Of a stretch of DNA of 41,486 nucleotides, positions 31,116 to 39,248 are shown piece after piece. Each line of letters opens with the position of its first letter. Positions within the stretch are counted from its first letter, which is position 1. The position numbers and the translations under genes are program-made. The stretch spans positions 1 through 41,486 of the forward strand of contig JAFQHF010000028.1 in the NCBI GenBank assembly GCA_017398105.1, read 5' to 3'. The stretch is from Oscillospiraceae bacterium (lineage in GTDB: Bacteria; Bacillota_A; Clostridia; Oscillospirales; Oscillospiraceae). The notes beneath the pieces were generated by a model. That model searched no databases. It saw only the letters and a program-made list of their open reading frames with translations, and had not been told where the DNA came from.

Positions 31116-31529
31116 ATGATCGTATCAACCAAGGGACGCTATGCCCTGCGGGTCATGGTACACTTTGCCCAGCGGGGCGGGGAGGAATATATCCCCTTAA
31201 AAGAGATCGCAGAAGCGGAAGGGATTTCTCAGAAATATCTGGAATCCATCATGTCCACACTGTCCAAGGCAGGCTTTCTGGATGCGGTCCACGGTAAGGG
31301 CGGCGGCTACCGCCTGAACCGGACACCGGAAGAATACACCGTCGGCAGTATCCTGAAGCTGACCGAGGGCGGCTTAAGCGCCGTCTCCTGCACCAGCCAG
31401 GGAGCTTCCGCCTGCTCCCGGACAGAATGCTGCCAGGCCAAGCCCATGTGGGACAGGCTGGACAAGATGATCGATGATTTCTTCGAAGGCATCACCATTG
31501 CCGATCTTCTGAAGGATGCAAAGGAATAA
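31116..31529 (+). CDS. iscR: Rrf2 family regulator, IscR-like
   Basis: 137 residues. Winged-helix Rrf2 protein: MIVSTKGRYALRVMVHFAQR, the recognition segment ISQKYLESIMSTLSKAGF and GKGGGYRLNR. Cysteines at 92, 100, 105 and 106 correspond in place to the cluster cysteines of IscR (92, 98, 104 in E. coli), so it may sense Fe-S status. It is last in iscS-iscU-rrf2, whereas iscR usually comes first. It likely controls the operon through the dyad at 29387. A CymR-like role in cysteine control is the alternative, given cysK/cysE nearby, but CymR lacks such cysteines. Confidence 0.85.
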   Translation: MIVSTKGRYALRVMVHFAQRGGEEYIPLKEIAEAEGISQKYLESIMSTLSKAGFLDAVHGKGGGYRLNRTPEEYTVGSILKLTEGGLSAVSCTSQGASACSRTECCQAKPMWDRLDKMIDDFFEGITIADLLKDAKE

Positions 31530-31530
31530 C

Positions 31531-31564
31531 AAAACCTGCAGGTCGAAAACGGCCTGCAGGTTTT
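31531..31564 (+). terminator. Terminator of the isc operon
   Basis: AAAACCTGCAGG and CCTGCAGGTTTT form a perfect 12-bp stem two bases after the stop. Confidence 0.85.
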
Positions 31565-31605
31565 CACTTATACCATTGCATAAGGAAGTGACCCAGATAT
31601 GATAT

Positions 31606-31905
31606 GCTAAATTATCGTTTGTCGGCATTGGCCGACGGCCAATACGTGTTCGGTGCGGCGGGAATCGTAACTGCCCAAACCCGCTCGGTATCGTTACTAC
31701 GGTAAATGATTGTTTGTCCATAAATATCTGTAGGGCGGGGTCATGACCCCGCCGACCCGCTATCGAGGATTGCCACGGATGGTATGATTGCATTTGTTAC
31801 ATTTTGCACCGTTTTTTGCCTGGGCAGTTTCGCAACCTGCTCGGCGGGGTCATGACCCCGCCCTACAGTAGCATGCGTTGATTGTAGGACAAACGATAAT
31901 TTTAC
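31606..31905. repeat. Palindromic MITE-like element, copy i (compound)
   Basis: Outer termini GCTAAATTATCGTTTGTC (31606) and GGACAAACGATAATTTTAC (to 31905), plus an inner terminus GGTAAATGATTGTTTGTCC (31701-31719). Two GGCGGGGTCATGACCCCGCC palindromes (in 31730-31755 and 31841-31866) and an ATTGGCCGACGGCCAAT palindrome (31627-31643). It seems to be an element into which a second start was added. The remaining bases to 31982 show only the ribosome site of the next gene (CGGAGGTG). Confidence 0.75.
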
Positions 31906-31982
31906 GTACTCTGTGATTTTTTCATGAAACCGGTTTAACCTCCGCCTTTTCCGTCTATACTCAGCTTCGGAGGTGCTTATTT

Positions 31983-32663
31983 ATGAGCGACAACAAAAGA
32001 ACCGGTCGCGGCGGCAAGGGCTATTACATAGCCCTGATCCTGTGCGCTGCGGCCATCTGGATCACAGGCTATGTATTTTACCGGAACACCCAGACCCGGG
32101 AGGTTTCCCTGGAAGAAACCTACGAGGATGTCCTGGCAGGAACCCTCGGCACGGAGGATGTGGCCGTCATTGCCACCCAGCCGCCTGCCCAGGCCACTGC
32201 GCCGGCTGCCCCGAAGGCAACCACACCTGCACCCACGGAAAAACCGGTGCTGAAGACCATGTATCCCCTGTCCGGGAACGAGATCTACGGCTACTCCATG
32301 GAGGCCCTGAGCTACAACCAGACCACCCGGGACTGGCGGGTCCACAACGGCATTGACCTGGCGGCAGAACCCGGCTCAGAGGTCTGCGCAGCCGCTGACG
32401 GGGAGGTTTACACCGTCTATGAGGACGATGCCATGGGCCATACCGTAGTCATCCGCCACAGTGACGGCTATACCACCCGCTACTGCTCCCTGACAGAGGA
32501 CATTCCCGTAAAGCCCGGAGATGCGGTAACCATGGGACAGACCATCGGCTATACCGGAGACAGCGCCATTGTGGAGAGCACTCTGGGCAGCCATCTGCAT
32601 TTCAGCGTTACCCGGCACGATGAACCCATGGACCCCATGGAATTCTTCGCTCTGGGACAATAA
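31983..32663 (+). CDS. Membrane-anchored M23 (LytM) family protein, SpoIIQ-like
   Basis: 226 residues: one N-terminal membrane helix (about 14-33), a Pro/Ala/Thr linker (about 65-88), then a LytM domain. Metal ligands His121 and Asp125 (RVHNGID) and His204/His206 (SHLHFS) are present, so it may be an active endopeptidase. The size, single helix and the phrase TTRDWRVHNGIDLAA resemble clostridial SpoIIQ, which joins SpoIIIAH between forespore and mother cell and keeps its metal site in clostridia. Other spo genes in the window agree with this, but a general cell-wall hydrolase is not excluded. No sigma-F/G promoter is convincing. Confidence 0.85.
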   Translation: MSDNKRTGRGGKGYYIALILCAAAIWITGYVFYRNTQTREVSLEETYEDVLAGTLGTEDVAVIATQPPAQATAPAAPKATTPAPTEKPVLKTMYPLSGNEIYGYSMEALSYNQTTRDWRVHNGIDLAAEPGSEVCAAADGEVYTVYEDDAMGHTVVIRHSDGYTTRYCSLTEDIPVKPGDAVTMGQTIGYTGDSAIVESTLGSHLHFSVTRHDEPMDPMEFFALGQ

Positions 32664-32695
32664 TCTCTGCCAGCTTCTTTTCTTTCCTCTTTGAT

Positions 32696-32956
32696 GGGCC
32701 GCCGGGAACATTCCCGGTGGCCCGCAGCATGCCGAAAATCCCCTTCGGGGCTTTCCGCCAGTTTTTTTGCAGTCTGCTGCGCGCATAATTTATTCGCCGG
32801 TGGCGAATAAATTCCACACTTGCAGCCTGAGAAGTGTTTTCGACCACGTACATGCCGCGGCCGAAAACGATTTGGAATTTATTTTCTGCTTACGCAGAAA
32901 ACTCTGCGAGGCTTTTTGACACTATGATGGGCCGCCGGGAACATTCCCGGCGGCCC
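32696..32956 (+). repeat. Hairpin-flanked structured intergenic element, copy B
   Basis: Flanking hairpins 32696-32723 and 32929-32956 (GGGCCGCCGGGAA paired with TTCCCGGYGGCCC) share a 31-base direct repeat starting TGATGGGCC, unrelated to the hairpins of copies A and C. The 205-base interior matches copies A and C. Stems: variable slot 32787-32813 (AATTTATTCGCC/GGCGAATAAATT), 32836-32868 (GTTTTCG/CGAAAAC) and 32882-32901 (TTTTCTGC/GCAGAAAA). It lies between the convergent M23 and histidine-kinase genes. Confidence 0.85.
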
Positions 32957-32966
32957 GTTGAAATCT

Positions 32967-33977
32967 TCAGGTATTTCTCGGCAGGCTTACGGTGAAGGCT
33001 GTGCCCTCCCCTTCTGCCGACTCCACCTTGATTTTTCCGCCATGATCCTCCACCACCTGCGCCGCAATGGCAAGACCCAGTCCGGTGCCCTTGCCCGCTT
33101 CCTTGGTGGTAAAAAACGGCTCAAAAATTTTGCTGTGCAGCTCCTTCGGGATGCCGCAGCCGGTATCTGCCACCCGGATACGGATGTGGGTTTCATCAAA
33201 GGAGGTGTTCACCGTCAGACTTCCGCCGTTTTCCATAGCCTGAAAGCCATTGAGGATCAGATTCAGCAGCAGCTGGGACAGCTGGATCTCATTGGCCCGA
33301 ATCCGCTGATCCGAGCAGTTCAGATCCAGCTTGATCTCCACCTTTCTGGGCTTGGCCGGATTGGCAACCGACAGTGTTTTCCGGATCAAATCATCCGGCG
33401 ACACCTGCCGGAAGGCGGTATCCGTATTTTTCCGGGTCAGGTCGCTTAACCGGGAGATGATCTCCTTGGCCTTCCGGGAGGCATTGTAGATCTCCAGAAT
33501 ATTGTCGTACAACTCTTCCTCCTCCGCAGGCAGCTTTTCCAGGGCCAACAGGCTGTAGCCCATAATGGGGGTCAGAAGATTGTTGAATTCATGGGCAATG
33601 GAGGAGGTCAGGGTGCCCACCGTCTCCAGACGCTGATGACGGGCCAGCTGCCGGGTCTTCCGGTTCAGCTCCTCCATGGCCTCATTTCTCCGGCGCAGGA
33701 CTTCCGCCTCCCGCTGTATCCGGGCGGAACGGCGCATCAGATGCAGCAGGCAGAGGATCAGGATGCCGATGCCCGTCACCACCATGCTGCCCATGACCAT
33801 GGTGTAAAAGGCCGTGACGCGGACAGAATCCAGCAGCTGCTGATGATCCTCGTGTTCCACCGCCAGCTGCTCAAAATGGCCGAAGGTCTGCATCCCGCCT
33901 GCCAGTCCCAGCCCGATGAGCACCAGTGCCAGCAGGAAGAACAGCACCATCGTCCGGGAGATGGAAGGTTTTTTCAT
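32967..33977 (-). CDS. Sensor histidine kinase
   Basis: 336 residues. Two N-terminal membrane helices (about 10-28 and 58-80) enclose a short outside loop of about 30 residues; a coiled-coil linker leads to the kinase core. His129 in [17 protein letters not shown] is the phosphorylated residue (an NtrB-like H-box), followed by [10 protein letters not shown] (N-box), DTGCGIP (G1), FEPFFTTK (F) and GTGLGLA (G2). The small sensor loop suggests sensing in or at the membrane. Divergent from the response regulator next door, with 78 bases between starts, a likely cognate pair. The ribosome site is AGGGGG. Confidence 0.93.
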   Translation of the reverse strand: MKKPSISRTMVLFFLLALVLIGLGLAGGMQTFGHFEQLAVEHEDHQQLLDSVRVTAFYTMVMGSMVVTGIGILILCLLHLMRRSARIQREAEVLRRRNEAMEELNRKTRQLARHQRLETVGTLTSSIAHEFNNLLTPIMGYSLLALEKLPAEEEELYDNILEIYNASRKAKEIISRLSDLTRKNTDTAFRQVSPDDLIRKTLSVANPAKPRKVEIKLDLNCSDQRIRANEIQLSQLLLNLILNGFQAMENGGSLTVNTSFDETHIRIRVADTGCGIPKELHSKIFEPFFTTKEAGKGTGLGLAIAAQVVEDHGGKIKVESAEGEGTAFTVSLPRNT

Positions 33978-33989
33978 GCCGTTACCCCC

Positions 33990-34018
33990 TTGTGTTTTTT
34001 CCCTGTTTTGATTATACT
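33990..34018 (+). promoter_or_regulatory. Promoter of the response regulator gene
   Basis: TTGTGT (33990-33995), 17-base spacer, TATACT (34013-34018), 38 bases before the ATG at 34056. Confidence 0.5.
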
Positions 34019-34055
34019 ATCAATACGAAATCAATCTGTAAAGGGGGAATTTGCC

Positions 34056-34739
34056 ATGGCAGATACCGTTCTGATCGTTGATGATGACGAAGCCGTACAG
34101 ACCATGCTCTGCAAGGTGATCCGCAGCAACGGCCTGCAGGCACAGACCGCATCCAGCGGCGAAGCCGCGCTGGATATGATCCGCAGCAGAACCTATGATC
34201 TGATCCTGCTGGATGTGAACATGCACGGCATGGATGGCTTTGAGGTGATCCAGCAGCTGCGCCGCCGGGGAATTACCACCCCCATCATCATCGTCAGCGG
34301 ACGGCAGGAGGATTACGATACCCTCTACGGTCTGGACATCGGCGCCGATGACTATGTGACCAAGCCCTTCAACCCCATCGTCCTGGGGGCCAAGGTCAAG
34401 GCTCTGATCCGCAGGAGCCGGGGCAGCGCCTCCGGCAGCGATCCCATCCTCACCGCCGGACCCTTCCGCTACAATACCAGCACCCTTCGTTTCTATAAAA
34501 ACGACAGGGAGATCATTCTCTCCTCCAAGGAAAACGCCATCATGAAGCTGTTCCTGGACAATGTGAACCGGATTTTCTCCAAGGACATGATCTATGATCT
34601 GGTGTGGGGGGAAGCCATTATTGACGAAAACGCCATCATGGTCTACATCAACCGCCTGCGCCAGAAGATCGAGGACGACCCCTCAAAGCCGAAGTACATC
34701 CAGACCGTACGGGGTCTGGGATACCGGTTTGTGGTATAG
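34056..34739 (+). CDS. OmpR/PhoB-family response regulator
   Basis: 227 residues. Receiver domain with Asp10/Asp11, Asp53 (LILLDVNM) as phosphate acceptor and Lys in VTKPFNP, then a winged-helix DNA-binding domain ending QTVRGLGYRFVV, the usual OmpR terminus. The start was placed at 34056 because AAGGGGG lies nine bases upstream; the frame is open further upstream only as a shadow of the kinase gene. The kinase next to it is divergent rather than in the same operon. Regulated genes are unknown. Confidence 0.94.
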   Translation: MADTVLIVDDDEAVQTMLCKVIRSNGLQAQTASSGEAALDMIRSRTYDLILLDVNMHGMDGFEVIQQLRRRGITTPIIIVSGRQEDYDTLYGLDIGADDYVTKPFNPIVLGAKVKALIRRSRGSASGSDPILTAGPFRYNTSTLRFYKNDREIILSSKENAIMKLFLDNVNRIFSKDMIYDLVWGEAIIDENAIMVYINRLRQKIEDDPSKPKYIQTVRGLGYRFVV

Positions 34740-34746
34740 CAAAATA

Positions 34747-34786
34747 CCCCGGCTGAAAACGTGCGCATACGCGTTTCCTGCCGGGA
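34747..34786 (+). terminator. Terminator of the response regulator gene
   Basis: CCCGGC pairs with GCCGGG, with an inner AAACG/CGTTT stem, followed by ATTTCTTTTTG. It also faces the end of the convergent hydrolase gene. Confidence 0.65.
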
Positions 34787-34799
34787 TTTCTTTTTGTCT

Positions 34800-35555
34800 T
34801 CACGGACCGGCCGTTTCTTCGGCTCGGATCATTGCCGCAATGGCCTCTGCGGAACAGATGATCTGCGCTTCGTTGGTAATTTCCGGTGTCCCGTCTCCCT
34901 CCTGGGGGCCGTACGCGCCAAAATACGCATGGCAGCCGCCATCGATCACAAGCTCCTGAAATGCATCAGGAAGGTTGCGCTTATTCTGTTCGTATTTTTC
35001 ACGGTTCAGAACCTGATCCTCGCTGCCATAAACGGAAAGGACAGACAGCGCCGTTTCGGACAGATCCGCTGTGGAATACGACCCCAGCAGGATCAGGCCC
35101 GCAAAGGCAGCCGTATTCTCCGAAAGATAGGATGCCGCCATGGAGCCGCCCAGGGAATGACCGCCTATGTACCAGCTTTCGATCTGCGGAAATTCCTCCC
35201 GGATGCCCTCTGCCGCGTCCATATCCATAACCGCCAGACGCAACGGCATCTCCACCAGAACACACAGGATGTCCCGGGAGGCAAGGGCATTCATCAGCGG
35301 AACGTAGGCAGTATGCTCCACCTTTCCGCCGGGATAAAAAATCAGTCCGGAGACAGCCTCCTCCGGTTCCCACACCAGATTTCCGTTTTCGCAAACGCGC
35401 ATCTGCACACTGCCGGGAAACACCGCTGCGGCATCCGGATCTGCAGGATAGTAATCATTGAGATATCCTGCGCACGCTGCAATGCCGATCAGCAAAACTG
35501 CCGCCAGCAGCATCAGCAGTTTTGCAGTCTTTGATTTGTTTTTCAGAAAATTCAT
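34800..35555 (-). CDS. Membrane-anchored alpha/beta hydrolase
   Basis: 251 residues. An N-terminal membrane segment (about 11-30) is followed by an alpha/beta-hydrolase domain with Ser134 in GGHSLGGS as nucleophile, Asp180 (YGSEDQV) and His209 (GGCHAYFG) completing the triad. This is like the Abhydrolase_5 group; the substrate is unknown. It would face outside. It starts 39 bases after the TPR gene and is probably the last gene of a unit EamA-TPR-hydrolase. GTGAGG serves as ribosome site. Confidence 0.85.
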   Translation of the reverse strand: MNFLKNKSKTAKLLMLLAAVLLIGIAACAGYLNDYYPADPDAAAVFPGSVQMRVCENGNLVWEPEEAVSGLIFYPGGKVEHTAYVPLMNALASRDILCVLVEMPLRLAVMDMDAAEGIREEFPQIESWYIGGHSLGGSMAASYLSENTAAFAGLILLGSYSTADLSETALSVLSVYGSEDQVLNREKYEQNKRNLPDAFQELVIDGGCHAYFGAYGPQEGDGTPEITNEAQIICSAEAIAAMIRAEETAGP

Positions 35556-35594
35556 CTGCAGACCTCACACTTTCAAATAGACAGGCGCATTTTA

Positions 35595-36317
35595 TCACAA
35601 ATCTGCCAAAAAGGCAGGATGTGTGCCGTTTAAAATCTGCTGCGTCATTTGCTGGGTCTGGGTCACCCAGGCCGGGAATTTTTCTTTTAAGCTGTCGATA
35701 TGCTCCGCAGTTTTTTCCGCATTGCCCATAGCTGCATACAGGATCGCTGCCGTGGCATCCGCGCCAGGCTGGGAGGGATATTGCTGTGCACAGTTCCAGG
35801 CACCTTCCGCCTCACGATACCGGTGGAGCATCGTCAGGCAGGATGTCAGATTTGTATAGGCTGACCCCAGTATGATATCATCCCGATCATTTTCGGGCAT
35901 TTCCAGCAGACAGTCAATGGCGGTTCTGTAATACCCCTGCGCCTTTTCAAACTGACCGGCAGAATGTGCGGCTTTTGCCAGCTTGAGATAAGGCAGATAA
36001 AAGCGATGACCTACTTCTCCCGCTTTTTCATACCATTCCAGCATCTGCTTTCCTGCGCCGCCCATCTCAAAACACAAACCCACAAAAAAAGCCCAGGCAG
36101 CTCTGTCCTCGTCGTAAATACAGTATGGGTGGATCTCCTTCAGAAGCTCCATACCCCGCTTGACTTCCCGCCTGCTGATATGGTTCAGGGCGTTAATCAG
36201 CAAAATGCGCACCTGCTGATTTTCGGCAAACGCCGGTTCCAGAATGGGACCGAATGCCTGACGGTGCACTTCCCAGCTTTGCTGCAGCGCGAACTGCGCG
36301 GATTCAAAATCAATCAA
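35595..36317 (-). CDS. TPR-repeat protein
   Basis: 240 residues, soluble and helical. Repeats of about 34 residues are visible, for example around AWAFFVGLCFEMGGAGKQML, YLKLAKAAHSAGQFEKAQGYY and AYTNLTSCLTMLHRYREAEGA. It is probably an adaptor for protein-protein binding, with no enzyme domain. The start is a TTG at 36317 behind GGAGAGAAGG; it overlaps the end of the EamA gene by eight bases (TTGATTGA), so translation is likely coupled. I cannot name a specific family. Confidence 0.7.
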   Translation of the reverse strand: MIDFESAQFALQQSWEVHRQAFGPILEPAFAENQQVRILLINALNHISRREVKRGMELLKEIHPYCIYDEDRAAWAFFVGLCFEMGGAGKQMLEWYEKAGEVGHRFYLPYLKLAKAAHSAGQFEKAQGYYRTAIDCLLEMPENDRDDIILGSAYTNLTSCLTMLHRYREAEGAWNCAQQYPSQPGADATAAILYAAMGNAEKTAEHIDSLKEKFPAWVTQTQQMTQQILNGTHPAFLADL

Positions 36318-37242
36318 ACCTTCTCTCCTCCGATTCTCCCCTGTTTTCTGCTATTTGGGGATATTTTCTCAGCGCGGCAGGGTCTTTCTTTTTCCCCTCC
36401 CATTGGGACAGCAAGATTGCCAGGAAGATCACACAGAATCCGCCCATCATGCGCAGGGTGATCTTTTCATGATAAATGATCACGGAAAATACCACACCGA
36501 ATACGGACTCCAGGCTCAGCAGCAGAGCGCCGATGGCAGGTTCCGCATATTTCAGCCCGTAGCTCTGCATATACAGGCAAAGCGCTGTTGCGAACAGCCC
36601 CAGGTATACGATGCCGCCCACGGCACCCATGGGGAATTCTGTCGGGAATTCCCTTCCCACAAAGACGAAGACCCAGGCAAAAGCCGTTACGACCCACAAT
36701 TCGATGGTGGTCAGCAGCAGGACGTTTCTGTTCTGGCAGACGATGGAGGATATGACAATATTCATGGCGCAGGGAATGCCGCTGAGCACCGTCAGGATAT
36801 CTCCGGCCGACATTCCCCAGCCCCCTGACAGCGACAGTATCCCCACACCCGCAAGGCAGAGCAGGATACACAGGATATGACGGGCTTTGGGCGGCTCTTT
36901 TTTCACAAGCCAATACAGAAAGGGCACCATTACGCTGTATGTGGTGCACAGAAACGCACTTTTTCCGGGAGATGTGTCCAGGGCCAGCCCGCCCACCTGA
37001 AGCACATAGGAAATATACAGGGTAAACCCCATCCAGAAGCCATCCACAAAATAGTTCCGATCCAGCTGCTTTCTCAGGGGGTACGCGGCGATCAGCAGTG
37101 CGATCCCGGCAACCAGGAACCGAAACGCGATAATAAACGACGGTGAAAACACCTGCGCAGCCAGTTTTCCGATGGTAAATGTACTGCCCCAAAGAACCGC
37201 CGTCAGAAACAACGCCAGTTTCGCAAGGGTTGCTTGTTTCAT
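36310..37242 (-). CDS. EamA/DMT-family transporter
   Basis: 310 residues with ten membrane segments in two EamA halves; LFLTAVLWGSTFTIGKLAAQ opens the first and PAIGALLLSLESVFGVVFSV marks the second. DMT family members export amino acids, metabolites or drugs; the substrate cannot be told from sequence. The start was set at 37242 because AAGGAG lies ten bases upstream; the upstream extension of the frame is in the intergenic region. Translation overlaps the TPR gene. Confidence 0.88.
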   Translation of the reverse strand: MKQATLAKLALFLTAVLWGSTFTIGKLAAQVFSPSFIIAFRFLVAGIALLIAAYPLRKQLDRNYFVDGFWMGFTLYISYVLQVGGLALDTSPGKSAFLCTTYSVMVPFLYWLVKKEPPKARHILCILLCLAGVGILSLSGGWGMSAGDILTVLSGIPCAMNIVISSIVCQNRNVLLLTTIELWVVTAFAWVFVFVGREFPTEFPMGAVGGIVYLGLFATALCLYMQSYGLKYAEPAIGALLLSLESVFGVVFSVIIYHEKITLRMMGGFCVIFLAILLSQWEGKKKDPAALRKYPQIAENRGESEERRFD

Positions 37243-37333
37243 TCTTTCGATCTCCTTATCTGTGTCTGTGCCATTGTTATACCACACAATCGCAAAAAAT
37301 GACAGAGGGCAGTTCAATGCAGGTCCTCGTACA

Positions 37334-37810
37334 TTATGTACTTGATTTCCTCCCAAACGGAATAAACATCAGAGGCGCAAAAGATGAAAGGATCACAGAC
37401 AGCGTAAGATTATTCGTCAGCTTTAGCAGGAAGAAGGAAAGTGTGCCCGTCCAATTCTGAATGTATGCCAGGGTGATGCTCAAAGAAAGCGGGAAATTCG
37501 AAACATAAAGCTGTGCCAGAACCATCAGAAGATAAATACCCGATGCGATCCCAGCAGAAACTGCGACTTCTGCTCTCGTCATGGAGCGGAATGCCCATAG
37601 ACCGCCAACCAACAGCACAAGAAGGAACAAAACGCCGTTGAAGATTGCAGAACGGATCGGATCCGCAGAAACCTGCGTAACGCCATCCGCACCAACCGAC
37701 TTAACAGTAAAAAAGAATCCGCCAATATAAACTGTCAGATAAAAGCCAATCCAACTGGAAACGGCACAATATACAGGTACTTTCCACAATGTTTGGATAC
37801 GCAGTTTCAT
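37334..37810 (-). CDS. Membrane protein of unknown function (158 residues)
   Basis: 158 residues with four membrane segments (about 13-36, 56-75, 84-103 and 128-150). There are no motifs I recognise. AAGGAGG precedes the ATG at 37810 and a good promoter lies just upstream. It ends 91 bases before the EamA start, so it may be the first gene of the same unit, but a weak minus-strand -10 (TATAAC) before EamA leaves this open. The function is unknown. Confidence 0.65.
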   Translation of the reverse strand: MKLRIQTLWKVPVYCAVSSWIGFYLTVYIGGFFFTVKSVGADGVTQVSADPIRSAIFNGVLFLLVLLVGGLWAFRSMTRAEVAVSAGIASGIYLLMVLAQLYVSNFPLSLSITLAYIQNWTGTLSFFLLKLTNNLTLSVILSSFAPLMFIPFGRKSST

Positions 37811-37840
37811 AGTTACGCCTCCTTACGCATTCTCAAGTAT

Positions 37841-37869
37841 ACTATACCATAAGAACCTATTAAGCTCAA
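37841..37869 (-). promoter_or_regulatory. Promoter of the 158-residue membrane protein gene
   Basis: Minus-strand TTGAGC (37869-37864), 17-base spacer, TATAGT (37846-37841). The -35 box starts seven bases after the distal hairpin of repeat copy C. Confidence 0.55.
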
Positions 37870-37875
37870 GAAAAA

Positions 37876-38273
37876 GTGGGCGGTCAGAGACCACCCACCA
37901 CAGACTGTAGAAAAAGCCTCGCAGAGTTTTCTGCGTAAGCAGAAAAAAAAATCCGAATCGTTTTCGACCGCGGCGCACCCCAGGGTGGCTTCTCTTGCCC
38001 TTTCAGGGCAATTCACCTTCTGTACGTGGGCGAAAACACTTCTCAGGCTGCAAGTGTGCGAGTTGTGTGCCAAAGGCTACGGGCCCCCATCAAGCAAATT
38101 GTGCTTGATGGGGAGAGGAGATGCGCAGATACAGGTGGAATTTTCTGCTTGCAGAAAATGCAACAGTGTATCTGATGCATCGACGAAGTGCGCGCAGCAG
38201 ACTGCAAAAAACTGGCGGAAAGCCCCGGAGGGGATTTTCGACACGCTGAAGTGGGCGGCCAGAGACCACCCAC
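37876..38273 (-). repeat. Hairpin-flanked structured intergenic element, copy C
   Basis: Read on the minus strand. Flanking hairpins are 38273-38251 and 37898-37876 (GTGGGTGG paired with CCGCCCAC); only the distal one is followed by TTTTTC, as a terminator should be. The interior (352 bases) is longer than in copies A and B because extra hairpins are inserted, for example CCCCATCAAGCA/TGCTTGATGGGG and TTTTCTGC/GCAGAAAA in the variable slot. Conserved stems are GTTTTCG/CGAAAAC (38037-37960) and TTTTCTGC/GCAGAAAA (37946-37927). It follows the 61-residue gene, in the same orientation. Confidence 0.85.
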
Positions 38274-38277
38274 CACA

Positions 38278-38463
38278 TTATTGCACCCCATTGTCCGCAA
38301 GGCCGGCAACCAAGGCGTGCATTTCCTTCTCACTGCAAGCATTATGCGCCCGATTAAGAACGGCCTGTTTTTGCTCTTCTGTCATTGCAGAGTAGGCATT
38401 CAGTGCAGGTGGGTTCATAGCTAAGGCCATACCAAAACCGATGGGCACCTTGTAAAAATCCAT
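38278..38463 (-). CDS. Small conserved-looking protein (61 residues)
   Basis: 61 residues: MDFYKVPIGFGMALAMNPPA, then AYSAMTEEQKQAVLNRAHNA and a helical tail. I have a memory of similar short proteins in Clostridia, with the core MTEEQKQ-x-x-LNRAH, but no function. AAGGAGAG precedes the ATG by eight bases. It begins 14 bases after the stop of the displaced spoIVB 3' fragment, so before the cassette arrived it was probably the gene directly downstream of spoIVB, a possible sporulation link. Confidence 0.7.
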   Translation of the reverse strand: MDFYKVPIGFGMALAMNPPALNAYSAMTEEQKQAVLNRAHNACSEKEMHALVAGLADNGVQ

Positions 38464-38477
38464 ATAGTTTCTCTCCT

Positions 38478-38599
38478 TTATCCCGCCGCATCCAGCATAT
38501 TCTCAATAAAAATTCCATACCCAACAGTCGGGTCATTCACCAGCACATGGGTCACCGCTCCCACAATTTTCCCGTTCTGGCAAATTGTGGAACCGGACA
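38478..38599 (-). pseudogene. Displaced 3'-end fragment of spoIVB
   Basis: These 122 bases match 40233-40354 (the last 40 codons of spoIVB) at 116 positions with no gap, in the same orientation. The fragment keeps the frame from the active-site region ([13 protein letters not shown]) to a TAA at 38480-38478 but has no start. Homology stops abruptly at 38599, at the codon after the active-site Met. It appears to be the original gene end, pushed aside by the insertion of the AraC-GNAT/CatA cassette. Confidence 0.88.
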
Positions 38600-38627
38600 C
38601 GAGTGATTGTCATTAGGAACAACAGTT

Positions 38628-39248
38628 TTAAAGTCTGTTTATCTCATTTTGCAGATTTCTTAAAAATTGTCCTGCATGGGCACCATCCATTTGTGTATGA
38701 TGAAACTGAAAGGATATCGGTAAATAATATCGAAATAATTTCCTTCTGTATCTTCCCCAAATGATAAATGGATTATTGAAAATTCCACTGTTCATGCCAA
38801 CCGCACCATCAATTTCGGTATCAATAATTGCTGAAGTTCCGATCACCATACTATCATTCGATAAATCCCTGTCCTGACAAGTTTCGGCCACTTGTATGGT
38901 ATATTTTAAATAATCCTGATTGAATTTTTCCAAATTATCCGTATATGAAATATCGCAGGAGCTTACTTCTCCGGTCTTGTTTTTTACAATGGTGTTCACC
39001 GCAATACAATCGTACTTTATCAACTTTTCACCAACCGGAAGTATGTAGAATTCTTTTACAGAAACTGCTGCTTTTCCAATACAAAAATCAAGAAGCATAT
39101 TAAATTTCAGGTGCTTCTTTTTCGATTTTTTAATTAAATTTGTCACATCCAAAGTTTTGAAAAATGTGACCATTGGATTAGGTGCGCCCATCCAAAGTTC
39201 ATATGCCGATGCTCTTGATGTATCTTTGGGGTTGATTTCTCTTGCCAT
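38628..39248 (-). CDS. CatA-like O-acetyltransferase
   Basis: 206 residues, close to chloramphenicol acetyltransferase (about 215). HHTQMDGAHAG holds the HHxxxDG motif: His184 as catalytic base and Asp188 structural. SFQF before it and NNPFIIWGRYR match the family. CAT-type enzymes move acetyl from acetyl-CoA to a hydroxyl group; this divergent member may or may not act on chloramphenicol. Codon use is AT-rich compared with most of the window. The ATG overlaps the AraC-GNAT stop (TAATG). A ribosome site GGAGG lies just before. Probably acquired with that gene. Confidence 0.85.
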   Translation of the reverse strand: MAREINPKDTSRASAYELWMGAPNPMVTFFKTLDVTNLIKKSKKKHLKFNMLLDFCIGKAAVSVKEFYILPVGEKLIKYDCIAVNTIVKNKTGEVSSCDISYTDNLEKFNQDYLKYTIQVAETCQDRDLSNDSMVIGTSAIIDTEIDGAVGMNSGIFNNPFIIWGRYRRKLFRYYLPISFQFHHTQMDGAHAGQFLRNLQNEINRL

